The translations under genes and the position numbers were made by a program. DNA of 64,000 bases from an uncultured Opitutia bacterium (GTDB lineage: Bacteria > Verrucomicrobiota > Verrucomicrobiia > Opitutales > Opitutaceae): positions 38,189-102,188 of the forward strand of contig CAIMFY010000069.1 of assembly GCA_903840415.1 (NCBI GenBank), given 5' to 3'. This document shows positions 36,377 through 44,767 of this stretch, in pieces. The first letter of the stretch is position 1, and every line of letters begins with the position of its first letter. The notes below the pieces were generated by a model, which saw nothing but the letters and a program-made list of their open reading frames with translations, was not told the DNA's origin and did not search any database.

Positions 36377-37048
36377 TTACCGCATGGCTACCCTCGCGAT
36401 TGCTGCGGCATGAACTTCCGCGCAGTCGATTGTCGGAAACCCGGGATCGCGATCGTTGAACGCTAGAGCGAGGTCGGTGCCGGCCAGCATCACGCCATCG
36501 ACAGCGAAGTCGTCCATCAAACGCTTTCCTGCAGTGAAGAAGATGTGCCGTTGTGCTTCGGTAATTGTGCCAGAAGCCGCCATCGCGACATAGGCATCAT
36601 GAACATCCGATAATATGCCGTCTGGTGGCGGGATAACCTCTGCCTCCCTGACCGCTCCGTAGAAGCAGGATTCCATGACCACACGTGTGCCGATCACGCC
36701 CAGCCTGCGAAGCTTCCGCGAGGCAATCTCGCGATCAACTTCGGTGAGCAGGTTGATAAGGGGCAACGGCGATAACGCTTCGAATTCTTTGATGCAGAAA
36801 TGTCCTGCGATCGAGGTGATCGCGAGTGTCTGTGCGCCTGCCGCCTTCAGCCGTTCCGTCAGCCGGGTGTAGATCTTGACCTGAGCGGAGACATCTCCGC
36901 TCGACTGGTGGCGCAACAAGGTCGCGGTATCGGCATGCGCCATGGTGAGTTCAAGATCTACGCCAGAGCGGGTGAACGCACTAATGAGATAGCGGTAATA
37001 ATAATCGGTTGCTGCCGGTCCGATCCCGACGATGAGGCCCAAATGCAT
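36377..37048 (-). CDS. Aspartate/glutamate racemase-fold protein with altered active site
   Basis: 223 residues from ATG 37048; a longer frame starts at 37105. The N terminus (LGLIVGIGPAATDYYYRYL) and overall pattern fit the Asp/Glu racemase fold, RacX/YgeA-like. The two Cys-based acid/base motifs of the family look changed: the CNTAH region reads TSIAGHF and the GCTE region reads AGTDLAL, so neither catalytic Cys is at its usual place. It may act on another substrate or be non-catalytic. Its GC content is visibly lower than its neighbours', suggesting later acquisition. Confidence 0.72.
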   Translation of the reverse strand: MHLGLIVGIGPAATDYYYRYLISAFTRSGVDLELTMAHADTATLLRHQSSGDVSAQVKIYTRLTERLKAAGAQTLAITSIAGHFCIKEFEALSPLPLINLLTEVDREIASRKLRRLGVIGTRVVMESCFYGAVREAEVIPPPDGILSDVHDAYVAMAASGTITEAQRHIFFTAGKRLMDDFAVDGVMLAGTDLALAFNDRDPGFPTIDCAEVHAAAIARVAMR

Positions 37049-37255
37049 GATTGGATTTATGTCTGCCTCCGCGCTTTCAGCAAAGCAAGGAATCCAACAT
37101 TTCATGGCCTACTCCGGGCTGTTGCGACTCAGGCAACCGGCGCTCGGCTTTGCGATATGGCAAAACCAAAGGAATGAAAAACGTTCACGCGGCGCTCAGA
37201 ACCGGGCTGACCCAAGCCGAGGAGCAGAAACCGGTAACGCGGATCGGTTTTTCGC

Positions 37256-38959
37256 CTACAAATCCTTGTCGGTCACCGCGCCTTCTGAGGCGCTCGTGAC
37301 GTGGCTCGCATACTTCGCGAGGACGCCACGGGTTTCCTTTTGCATGAAGGGTTTTTTCGCTTTCTTGCGGGCGGCGATTTCCTTCGCGGTGACGGCGAGC
37401 GTGAGTTCGTTTTTTACGGCGTCGATTGTGATGGTGTCGCCGTTTTTGATCAGGCCGATCGGGCCGCCGACGGCGGCTTCGGGTGTGATGTGGCCGACCA
37501 CAAATCCGTGGCTGCCACCGGAAAACCGTCCGTCAGTGATGAGCGCGACGTCCTTGCCGAGCCCGCGGCCCATGATGGCGCTGGTGGGCGAGAGCATCTC
37601 GGGCATGCCGGGCGCGCCGACCGGGCCTTCGTAACGGATGACGACCACGTGGCCGGCTTTGACCTTGCCGGCGAGGATCGCGTCGAGCGCTTTCCCTTCG
37701 CCTTCGAACACGATCGCCTTGCCGGTGAACTGGAGGCCTTCTTTGCCGGAGATTTTCGCGACAGCGCCGGTCGGGGCGAGGTTGCCGTAGAGGATGCGGA
37801 GGTGGCTGTCGCTCTTGATAGGATTCGAGAGCGGGCGGATGACGTCCTGGTCGGCCGGGTAGGGCTGCACGTTTTTAAGGTTTTCCGCGACGGTCTTGCC
37901 AGTGACAGTGAGGCAGTCGCCGTGGAGCAGGCCGGCGTCGAGGAGAATTTTCATCAACGGCGGGAGGCCGCCGACGCGTGAGAGGTGCGCCATGCTGTAT
38001 TTGCCGGAGGGCTTGAGGTCGCCGAGGACGGGGACGCGTTTGCCGATGCGCGTGAAGTCGTCGAGCGAGAGTTTGACGTTGGCGCAGTGGGCGATGGCGA
38101 GGAGGTGGAGGACGGCGTTGGTCGAGCCGCCGAGCGCGATGGTGACGGTGATGGCGTTCTCAAACGCCTTTCGCGTCATGATGTCGCTGGGCTTGATGCC
38201 AGCCTTGAGGAGGGCGAGGGCGGCCGGGCCCGCGTTGCGGCAGTCGGCTTTTTTGTCGGCACTGATGGCAATCTGCGCTGAGGAATTCGGGAGTGACATG
38301 CCGAGAGCCTCGATGGCGTTGGCCATGGTGTTGGCGGTATACATGCCGCCACAGGAGCCGGGGCCGGGCACGCCGCACTCCTCGATTTTGCGGAGACCGG
38401 CGTCATCGATTTTGCCGGCGGCGTGCTGGCCGATGGCCTCGTAGACGGAGACGATGTCGCATTCCTTCTTGGTATCCGGATGGATGCCGGGGAGAATCGT
38501 GCCACCGTAAACAAACACGCTCGGGCGGTTGAGGCGCGCGAGCGCCATCATGCAGCCGGGCATGTTCTTGTCGCAGCCGCCGATCGCGACGACGGCGTCG
38601 AAGCCTTCGCCGCCGGTGACGGTTTCAATGGAGTCGGCGATGACTTCGCGCGAGACGAGCGAGTAGCGCATACCCTGCGTGCCCATGCTGATGCCGTCGG
38701 AGACGGTGATGGTGCCGAAGATGATGGCCTTGCCGCCGGCGGCGTTGGTGCCCGACTCGGCTTCGCGGGCGAGGGCGTCGATGTGCATGTTGCACGGCGT
38801 AACCATCGACCAGGTGGAGGCAATGCCGACGATGGGCTTCTTGAAATCCTCATCGGTGAAACCGACCGGGCGCAGCATCGAGCGAGCGCCGGCGCGGCTG
38901 GGGCCGTCGGTGATGACTGAGGAATGGGGGCGAAGGGGATCGGGTTGGGAAGCGCTCAT
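37256..38959 (-). CDS. ilvD: Dihydroxy-acid dehydratase
   Basis: 567 residues. Iron-sulfur enzyme of branched-chain amino acid synthesis that dehydrates 2,3-dihydroxy-3-methylbutanoate and its isoleucine counterpart. Cluster and substrate motifs: [27 protein letters not shown] and [14 protein letters not shown] supply the cysteines; [14 protein letters not shown] and [21 protein letters not shown] style motifs (seen as [14 protein letters not shown]) are in order. I chose ATG 38959 ([14 protein letters not shown]) over an upstream in-frame extension that is a pyrimidine-rich leader. Confidence 0.95.
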   Translation of the reverse strand: MSASQPDPLRPHSSVITDGPSRAGARSMLRPVGFTDEDFKKPIVGIASTWSMVTPCNMHIDALAREAESGTNAAGGKAIIFGTITVSDGISMGTQGMRYSLVSREVIADSIETVTGGEGFDAVVAIGGCDKNMPGCMMALARLNRPSVFVYGGTILPGIHPDTKKECDIVSVYEAIGQHAAGKIDDAGLRKIEECGVPGPGSCGGMYTANTMANAIEALGMSLPNSSAQIAISADKKADCRNAGPAALALLKAGIKPSDIMTRKAFENAITVTIALGGSTNAVLHLLAIAHCANVKLSLDDFTRIGKRVPVLGDLKPSGKYSMAHLSRVGGLPPLMKILLDAGLLHGDCLTVTGKTVAENLKNVQPYPADQDVIRPLSNPIKSDSHLRILYGNLAPTGAVAKISGKEGLQFTGKAIVFEGEGKALDAILAGKVKAGHVVVIRYEGPVGAPGMPEMLSPTSAIMGRGLGKDVALITDGRFSGGSHGFVVGHITPEAAVGGPIGLIKNGDTITIDAVKNELTLAVTAKEIAARKKAKKPFMQKETRGVLAKYASHVTSASEGAVTDKDL

Positions 38960-39060
38960 GGGAGAAGGAAAAGTAGAAAGGAAGAAAGAAGAATTAAGAA
39001 ACGAGAAGGAATGGGAAGGCGAAGGAGCGGAGGGAACCAAAGCGGGTGGAAGCGGGCAAG
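38960..39060 (-). promoter_or_regulatory. Polypyrimidine leader upstream of ilvD
   Basis: About 100 nt immediately upstream of the ilvD start are almost pure pyrimidine on the coding strand (purine on the plus strand), with few interruptions. I see no leader peptide with runs of Ile, Val or Leu codons and no clear terminator, so attenuation is not supported. A translation-control role is conceivable. Confidence 0.4.
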
Positions 39061-39153
39061 TGCGTTCGCGGGGATAACGCAGGACGCAACGAATTGTTTT
39101 CGGAGTTGCATGCGACAGCGGGCGGCGCATTCACTCGTCCGAACTTTACCTGC

Positions 39154-40008
39154 ATGGCGTTCAATCTGAAAAAAGTGCTCAAGGCGCTGCTGCTCTCGTC
39201 CAACCAGCCGCTCGCGACCAAGGATGTGCAGGCAGCGTTTACGCGCTTCCATGAGACTTCGACGTCGCTGCCGTTAGTGACCGATGCGGTGCCTTTGCCC
39301 GGGAGCGATCCAATGGCATCCGTTGCCATGGACGTCCCGCCGCCTGCCACGGAGCCAACCGAAGTCGTTGCTGAGCCGCCGCAGGATCCGGAACTTTATG
39401 CGGACGTGCCGTCGCTGGTGACGACGACTCAGATTCGCGAAGCGATGGATGAAATCGGCGTGGAATTGCGCACCGCGGACGATGGCCTGCTGCTCATCGA
39501 AGGATCGAGCGGTTATCGCATTGTCACTCATCCGCGGTTCGCCCGCTGGGTGCGCATTCTGCGACAGGAGCCGCCGCCCGTGAAGTTGAGCCAATCGTCG
39601 ATCGAGACGCTCGCCGTCGTGGCCTATCGGCAGCCAGTAACACGCACCGAGATCGAGACGATTCGCGGCGTGTCGGCGGAGGCCGGTATCAGCAAGCTTC
39701 TCGAACGCGATCTCATCTATATCGTGGGCCGCGCGGACACACCGGGCCGGCCGATTCAATACGGCACTACCGAGCAGTTTCTCGAATTCGTCGGCGCAAA
39801 GTCGCTTGATGAACTGCCGGCTTCGGACGTGCTATCGTCGCGGCAAATCGACGAGTGGCTGAGAAACTCATCGTCCGCGCACAAGCCCAACGACACCGAT
39901 ATGGGTTTGTCCGACGAGCAACTGCCCTTCGAAGCCGCACCCCGTCCAACGTCATTGATGCCCGCACCGTCCGACGCACGTGAGCCGACCGAACCCGCCA
40001 CGCCATGA
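39154..40008 (+). CDS. scpB: Segregation and condensation protein ScpB
   Basis: 284 residues. Winged-helix partner of ScpA and SMC in chromosome condensation. Signatures: MAFNLKKVLKALLLSSNQPL at the N terminus, a later LLLIEGSSGYRIVTHP, and the conserved block SQSSIETLAVVAYRQPVTRTEIE with IRGVSAE and GRPIQYGTTEQFLEFVG. Compared with typical ScpB it has a Pro/Glu-rich linker of ~45 residues after residue 35 and an acidic tail. I chose ATG 39154. Its stop overlaps the start of pheA (ATGA). Confidence 0.93.
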   Translation: MAFNLKKVLKALLLSSNQPLATKDVQAAFTRFHETSTSLPLVTDAVPLPGSDPMASVAMDVPPPATEPTEVVAEPPQDPELYADVPSLVTTTQIREAMDEIGVELRTADDGLLLIEGSSGYRIVTHPRFARWVRILRQEPPPVKLSQSSIETLAVVAYRQPVTRTEIETIRGVSAEAGISKLLERDLIYIVGRADTPGRPIQYGTTEQFLEFVGAKSLDELPASDVLSSRQIDEWLRNSSSAHKPNDTDMGLSDEQLPFEAAPRPTSLMPAPSDAREPTEPATP

Positions 40009-41084
40009 GTCTCGAGCCAATTCGCCAGAAAATCGACGAACTGGATCGACAGCTCGTGAGCCTCGTCAACGAGCGGCTTGCCCTCGCGGCCGAGATCGGC
40101 AAAATAAAGCGCAGCCAGGGCGGGCAAATCTACGTCGCCGAGCGCGAGGATGCGGTCATCCGAAAAGTCACCGGCCAGAACGAGGGGCCGATCAAGAACG
40201 AAGCGTTGCAGGCGATCTACCGGGAAATCATGTCGGCGGCGATCGCGTTGGAGAAGCCGCTGCTCATCGCCTACCTCGGGCCAGAGGCGAGCAACACTCA
40301 CGCGGCGGCGATGAAGAAATTTGGCGCGAGTGTCGATTACCACGCGATGGCGACCATTGGCGACATCTTCACCGCGGTGGAAAAAGGCGAGATCGACTAT
40401 GCGGTGATCCCGATCGAAAACTCCACCGAGGGCAGTGTGCGCGAGACGCTCGACAGCTTCGTCGAGAGCGACCTGAAAATCGTCGCGCAGATCCATTTAG
40501 AGATTTCCCACGCGCTGATCTCGAATTCGCCGCTCGCCGAGATCGAGCGCGTTTATTCGAAGGATCAGGCTTTGGCGCAGTGCCGGCACTGGCTCCAAAG
40601 GCATCTGCCGCACGCTCAGCTCGTCGACGCGCCGAGCACGTCGCGGGCGGTGCAGTTTGCGAAGGAGGAACCGGGCACCGCAGCCGTCGCGAGCGAACTC
40701 GCTGCCGAGCACTACGGTGTGCCCGTCGTCGAGCGCAACATTCAGGACAAGGCCGACAACACGACCCGGTTCTTTGTGCTCGGAAAAAAAGCCTCGGGCG
40801 CGGTCGGCGGCGGCAAGGACATCACAAGTTTTCTGGTGTCGCTTGGTGACGAGGCAGCGTCGCACTCTGGCGCGCTGCTCAAGATGCTGATGCCGCTGGC
40901 GGAGCGTGGGATCAACCTCTCGAAGATCGAGTCGCGGCCGAGCAAGAAACGGCCGTGGGATTATTATTTCTTCCTCGATGTCACCGGACATTTCGAGGAC
41001 GCCAACATGAAGGAAGCTCTCGCGGAGCTGAAGAAATTCTGCCCGTTGGTGAAATGGCTCGGCAGTTATCCGGCAGCGAGCTGA
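40005..41084 (+). CDS. pheA: Bifunctional chorismate mutase/prephenate dehydratase
   Basis: 359 residues. The P-protein of phenylalanine synthesis. Residues 1-85 form the AroQ chorismate mutase (PIRQKIDELDRQLVSLVNER given as IDELDRQLVSLVNER). Residues ~90-270 are the prephenate dehydratase with AYLGPEASNTHAAA, VIPIENSTEGSVRETLD, and DKADNTTRFFVLGKK containing the TRF motif. The C-terminal ACT domain (GALLKMLMPLAERGINLSKI, ESRPSKKRPWDYYFF) should bind Phe as feedback inhibitor. Its start overlaps scpB, so the two are co-translated. Confidence 0.95.
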   Translation: MSLEPIRQKIDELDRQLVSLVNERLALAAEIGKIKRSQGGQIYVAEREDAVIRKVTGQNEGPIKNEALQAIYREIMSAAIALEKPLLIAYLGPEASNTHAAAMKKFGASVDYHAMATIGDIFTAVEKGEIDYAVIPIENSTEGSVRETLDSFVESDLKIVAQIHLEISHALISNSPLAEIERVYSKDQALAQCRHWLQRHLPHAQLVDAPSTSRAVQFAKEEPGTAAVASELAAEHYGVPVVERNIQDKADNTTRFFVLGKKASGAVGGGKDITSFLVSLGDEAASHSGALLKMLMPLAERGINLSKIESRPSKKRPWDYYFFLDVTGHFEDANMKEALAELKKFCPLVKWLGSYPAAS

Positions 41085-41194
41085 AGCGCAGGAAAAGTCG
41101 GGTGAGGGAAGGTTGGAAGCGATCCCACGGCTGGGGTTGACGCGCGCACCGAGGGTCGCGACAAAGTCGCTGCGTCTCTCGCATTCCCCGGCCC

Positions 41195-42484
41195 ATGCAA
41201 CTCGCTGCCACGTTCGTCATCATCGCTGTGACCATGTGGCTCCTCGTGCACGAGGTAGACGTGCGCCTTGTGTTGTTTGGCGCCGGGCTGGCGTTGGCGT
41301 CGCTCGCGATGAAACCGCTGGTGGTGTTCGACGTTTTTCTCAACGAAATGGGCAACGGGAAAACGATCGGCCCGATCTGCACGGCGATGGGCTACGCTTA
41401 CGTGTTGCGGGCGACCGGCTGCGATCGTGCGATGGTGCAGATGCTGATTCGACCGTTGCGGCGCGTGCGGTGGCTCCTGATTCCCGGCGGCTGCGCAGTC
41501 GGGTTCATCACCAACATCGCCATCACGAGCCAGACCGGCGTCGCGGCCGCGGTCGGTCCGATTCTCGTGCCGCTTATGGTGGCCGCTGGATATTCGCCCG
41601 TGACGGCGGCGGCGACGTTGTTGCTCGGCTGCTCCGGCGGCGGCAGTCTCTACAACCCGGGTGACGCCGACTTGGTCGCGATCCATGAGGCGAGTCGCGC
41701 ACCGATGAAGCTCGCCCTCGATGCGATGTTTTTACCGTTGCTCGGCGGATTTGCGACGGCGGTCGCGGTCTTTTCGTTTAATGCCGGCCGCGGCGTTGGC
41801 GCGGTCGTCACTGCGATTGCAGAGACTGAGGGTGATGGCACGGCACCAGCACCGCGGTGGAAGGCATGGCTGCCTCCGCTGCCGGTCGCGGCGATTTTTC
41901 TGATGATGCCGGGCGTGTTTTTTTCGACGCTGCCGGCGCCGTTTGAAAAAGGGCTGCCGGTCGCGCACGCGATGATTGGCGCGACAATGGTGGTGTTGGT
42001 GCTGTGCCGCGGCGATGTCTCGCAGCACGTGAAAAAATTCTGCGAAGGTCTGGGCTACGCCTACGCCAACATCATCACGCTGATCGTGACGGCGAGCTGC
42101 TTCATCGCCGGCATGACGGAAGTCGGGCTCACCGATCGGTTTATCAAACTCGTCTCGGGTGTCGACTGGACGGCCAAACTCGCCGCGGGCGGAATCACCG
42201 GACTCCTCGCGATCATTGCCGGGACGGGGATCGGGCCGAGCGTGGCGTTTTCGAAGGCGGTGTTGCCGACGCTCCGCGACACCAATCTGCCCGCGGCGCT
42301 CGATCTCGGCGCGCTTGCGGCGATTGGGGCGACATTTGGGCGGACGATGTCGCCGGTGGCGGCCGTGGTGATTTTCTGTGCGACCTTTGCCAGCGCTCCT
42401 ACACTCGCACTCATCAAGCGGACTGCGGGACCGTTGCTCGCGGGCTTTGTCGTGACACTCGCGATCTTTCTGGCGCGTGGTTAA
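41195..42484 (+). CDS. DcuC-family C4-dicarboxylate transporter
   Basis: 429 residues with about 12 hydrophobic helices. The region GNGKTIGPICTAMGYAYVL and ATLLLGCSGGGSLYNPGDADL are typical of DcuC-type carriers, which exchange or take up fumarate, malate or succinate. The second half repeats the motif scheme with AGTGIGPSVAFSKAVLP and FGRTMSPVAAVVIFCA. Substrate assignment is from family resemblance only. It is 110 bp after pheA; a TTGACG motif at about 41140 could be part of a promoter. It converges with the M14 peptidase and overlaps its stop by 4 bp. Confidence 0.85.
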   Translation: MQLAATFVIIAVTMWLLVHEVDVRLVLFGAGLALASLAMKPLVVFDVFLNEMGNGKTIGPICTAMGYAYVLRATGCDRAMVQMLIRPLRRVRWLLIPGGCAVGFITNIAITSQTGVAAAVGPILVPLMVAAGYSPVTAAATLLLGCSGGGSLYNPGDADLVAIHEASRAPMKLALDAMFLPLLGGFATAVAVFSFNAGRGVGAVVTAIAETEGDGTAPAPRWKAWLPPLPVAAIFLMMPGVFFSTLPAPFEKGLPVAHAMIGATMVVLVLCRGDVSQHVKKFCEGLGYAYANIITLIVTASCFIAGMTEVGLTDRFIKLVSGVDWTAKLAAGGITGLLAIIAGTGIGPSVAFSKAVLPTLRDTNLPAALDLGALAAIGATFGRTMSPVAAVVIFCATFASAPTLALIKRTAGPLLAGFVVTLAIFLARG

Positions 42485-43254
42485 CGCAGGCTGGCCGTCG
42501 CGAGTTGCAGCGCCGTTTCGATGGCGGCGCGTTGGGCGGCGATGCGCTGCGCCAGCGGAAAGGCCGAGGGCGTTTCGAGGGTGTAGCTCAACGTCGTATG
42601 GTGGGCGCGCAGGTAAATCGCCTCGGGCCAGTTCTCGCGCATGAGCGGATCGCTCACCGGGCGGATGATGCCGGGAGCCGCGACGGGGCGGCCGTCGATT
42701 TCAGCCGCTTGGTCGATGCGGCAAAACGGAGTGACCGCGGCGATCATGGCGTCGGCCAGCGAAACGCGGGCCGTGGGATTGAGTTCGTAGAGATAAAACC
42801 CTGTCGACTCCCAGTCCTCGTGCAAGCAGAGCGAGAGATCGAAATTTGGCTGACGGCGGAGCCACGCCGCATGCGCCGCGATTTCCGCCGAGCGGAGATC
42901 CTTGTAATCGCGGTTGAGATCGAGACCACCGGCGTTTTCACGGGTGCCGCCGATGAAACCGGCGGGGTTGAGCAGTGGACAGAGGAACCACGTGGCGCGT
43001 TCGTCGAACACTCCCGCCTCAATCATGGCAAGCAACGCGAGCGGCGGGGCGGGTTCGTCGCCGTGGATACCGGCGGAAAGATAAATGCGCGGCTGCGGGC
43101 CGGGCGTGCGTTTCGTCAACGCCAGCAGCGGGCAACCGCCGGCCTCACCAAACGGTTCGAGTCGCATCCTGGCGGCGCCGGCGGCCGTGGCGAAGCGCGC
43201 AGCGAGTGCCGGTGGATCGATGACGGGTGCGGCACTGGCGGTTGGAGGGTTCAC
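42481..43254 (-). CDS. M14-family zinc carboxypeptidase-like protein
   Basis: 257 residues from the GTG at 43254, chosen because the upstream frame runs through a repeated palindrome and into gltX. Zinc ligands: GIHGDEPAP (HxxE) and CLHEDW (His). The substrate-binding [11 protein letters not shown] and GLDLNRDY (Asn-Arg pair) and a late Glu in [10 protein letters not shown] are the family pattern. It lacks a signal peptide, so it may be cytosolic like MpaA, the murein peptide amidase, or an aspartoacylase-related enzyme. It is divergent from gltX. Confidence 0.82.
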   Translation of the reverse strand: MNPPTASAAPVIDPPALAARFATAAGAARMRLEPFGEAGGCPLLALTKRTPGPQPRIYLSAGIHGDEPAPPLALLAMIEAGVFDERATWFLCPLLNPAGFIGGTRENAGGLDLNRDYKDLRSAEIAAHAAWLRRQPNFDLSLCLHEDWESTGFYLYELNPTARVSLADAMIAAVTPFCRIDQAAEIDGRPVAAPGIIRPVSDPLMRENWPEAIYLRAHHTTLSYTLETPSAFPLAQRIAAQRAAIETALQLATASLR

Positions 43255-43270
43255 GTTGGGTCGGAACGGA

Positions 43271-43351
43271 ACCACGAAACCCGCCAAACACACGAAAAAC
43301 AAATCCGCCCGACGGAAAAAATTCTTTCGTGTGTTTCGTGGATTTCGTGGT
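43271..43351. repeat. Imperfect inverted repeat of CCACGAAA-type motifs
   Basis: Left arm 43271-43297 and right arm 43325-43351 are imperfect inverted copies (about 23 of 27 positions match), built from ACCACGAAA and ACACGAAA blocks. The 27-nt loop includes TCCG...CGGA. It lies between the divergent M14 and gltX genes and extends to 13 bp from the gltX start. Confidence 0.75.
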
Positions 43352-43363
43352 TTCTTGGCCGAA

Positions 43364-44761
43364 ATGTCCCAAGTCCGCGTTCGGTTCGCTCCCAGTCCCA
43401 CGGGTTTCTTTCACATCGGCAGCGCCCGCACGGCGCTGTTTAACTGGCTCTACGCGCGCCACACTGGCGGCGTGTTCATCCTCCGCATCGAGGACACCGA
43501 CAAGGAGCGCAACAGCGAAGCGTTCCTCAATTTGATTTACGATTCGCTCTCGTGGCTCGGTCTCAACTGGGACGAAGGCCCGAAGATTGGTGCGAGTGGC
43601 GGCGGCGATTTCGGACCCTACCGCCAGAGCGAGCGCGGCGCGATCTACAAGGAATATGTCGGCAAACTGCTCGCCGCCGGGCGCGCCTACGAGAAGGACG
43701 GCGCAATTTGGTTCAAACTGTTTGGTGAGCGCTACGAGATCTTCGACGAGCACCGCAAAAAGACCGTGATGAAAGTCAAACTGCCGCCCGTCGTGATCGA
43801 AGATCAGATCCGCGGGCGCGTCGAGCGGTTGGAGGATGAGGACTTCGTCATCGTGCGTTCGGACGGCAACCCGGTCTTCCACCTCGTGAACGTAATCGAC
43901 GACATTGCGATGCAGGTGACGCACGTCATCCGCGGCGAAGACCATCTCTCCAACACGAGCAAACACGTGCTGCTCTACGAGGGCTTCGGAGTGAAGCCGC
44001 CGATTTTCGCGCACATTCCGCTGATCCTGAAACAAAATGGGCCGGGCAAGATGTCGAAGCGCGATCAAGGCGCGCTGATCGAGGAATATCAGAAGCGAGG
44101 CTACCTGCCGGAAGCGCTGGTGAATTTCCTCTGTCTTCTCGGCTGGAATCCCGGCGACGACCGCGAGAAAATGCCGATCGCGGACATCATCCGGCTGTTC
44201 GACCTGCCCGGCGTGAACCAGAGCAACGCGCGGTTCGACGACAAAAAACTGGCGCACGTGAACATGGCCTACCTGCTGGAATTGCCGGCGGAAAAATTCA
44301 TCGCGCAGGCGAGGGAATTTTTTGCGCGGCAGTCGGAAAGCCCTGTCACACTAGCGGCGGCCGCCGCTACGGCGGAGTATTTCGCCGAGGTGATGCGGCT
44401 GAGTCAGCCGAAGATCAAGGGCTTCGAGGAACTGCCAGCCTACACGAGTTATTTTTTCACCGACGAGTTTTCGGTGGATGCGAAAGTCCGCGAGAAGGTC
44501 ATGGCCAAGGGCGATCCGAAGGCACGGCTGGCGGAGTTGATCAAGGTGGCGCAGGCCGCGGATTTTTCGAGTGAAGCGGTGCTCACAGAGGCGTTGAAGA
44601 AACTAGCGGAGAGCAAGGGTCTCGGCTTCGGCGACTATCAGGGCGTCGCGCGGCTCGCGGTCACCGGCACCAACGTCGGCCCGAACATCACGGGAATTTT
44701 CTATGTACTCGGGCGCGAACGTGTGCGGAGCCGGCTGGAGAAGTTTCTCGCAACGGTCTGA
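43364..44761 (+). CDS. gltX: Glutamyl-tRNA synthetase
   Basis: 465 residues. Class I synthetase charging tRNA-Glu; glnS is also present, so it need not be non-discriminating. HIGH motif in [20 protein letters not shown], then [11 protein letters not shown], and KMSKS as [16 protein letters not shown] standard C-terminal anticodon-binding helical domain follows. I chose ATG 43364 because it starts the family's N terminus; an extension to 43085 is in the promoter region and antisense to the M14 gene. The end converges with the heparinase-like gene (6-bp gap). Confidence 0.95.
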   Translation: MSQVRVRFAPSPTGFFHIGSARTALFNWLYARHTGGVFILRIEDTDKERNSEAFLNLIYDSLSWLGLNWDEGPKIGASGGGDFGPYRQSERGAIYKEYVGKLLAAGRAYEKDGAIWFKLFGERYEIFDEHRKKTVMKVKLPPVVIEDQIRGRVERLEDEDFVIVRSDGNPVFHLVNVIDDIAMQVTHVIRGEDHLSNTSKHVLLYEGFGVKPPIFAHIPLILKQNGPGKMSKRDQGALIEEYQKRGYLPEALVNFLCLLGWNPGDDREKMPIADIIRLFDLPGVNQSNARFDDKKLAHVNMAYLLELPAEKFIAQAREFFARQSESPVTLAAAAATAEYFAEVMRLSQPKIKGFEELPAYTSYFFTDEFSVDAKVREKVMAKGDPKARLAELIKVAQAADFSSEAVLTEALKKLAESKGLGFGDYQGVARLAVTGTNVGPNITGIFYVLGRERVRSRLEKFLATV

Positions 44762-44767
44762 ACGCCC

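Noticed and set aside
38960..39130. Attenuation leader peptide for ilvD
   Set aside because: The in-frame upstream sequence has no run of Ile, Val or Leu codons and no terminator/antiterminator pair.
43085..43363. N-terminal extension of GltX
   Set aside because: It is antisense to the M14 peptidase and passes through a repeated palindrome.
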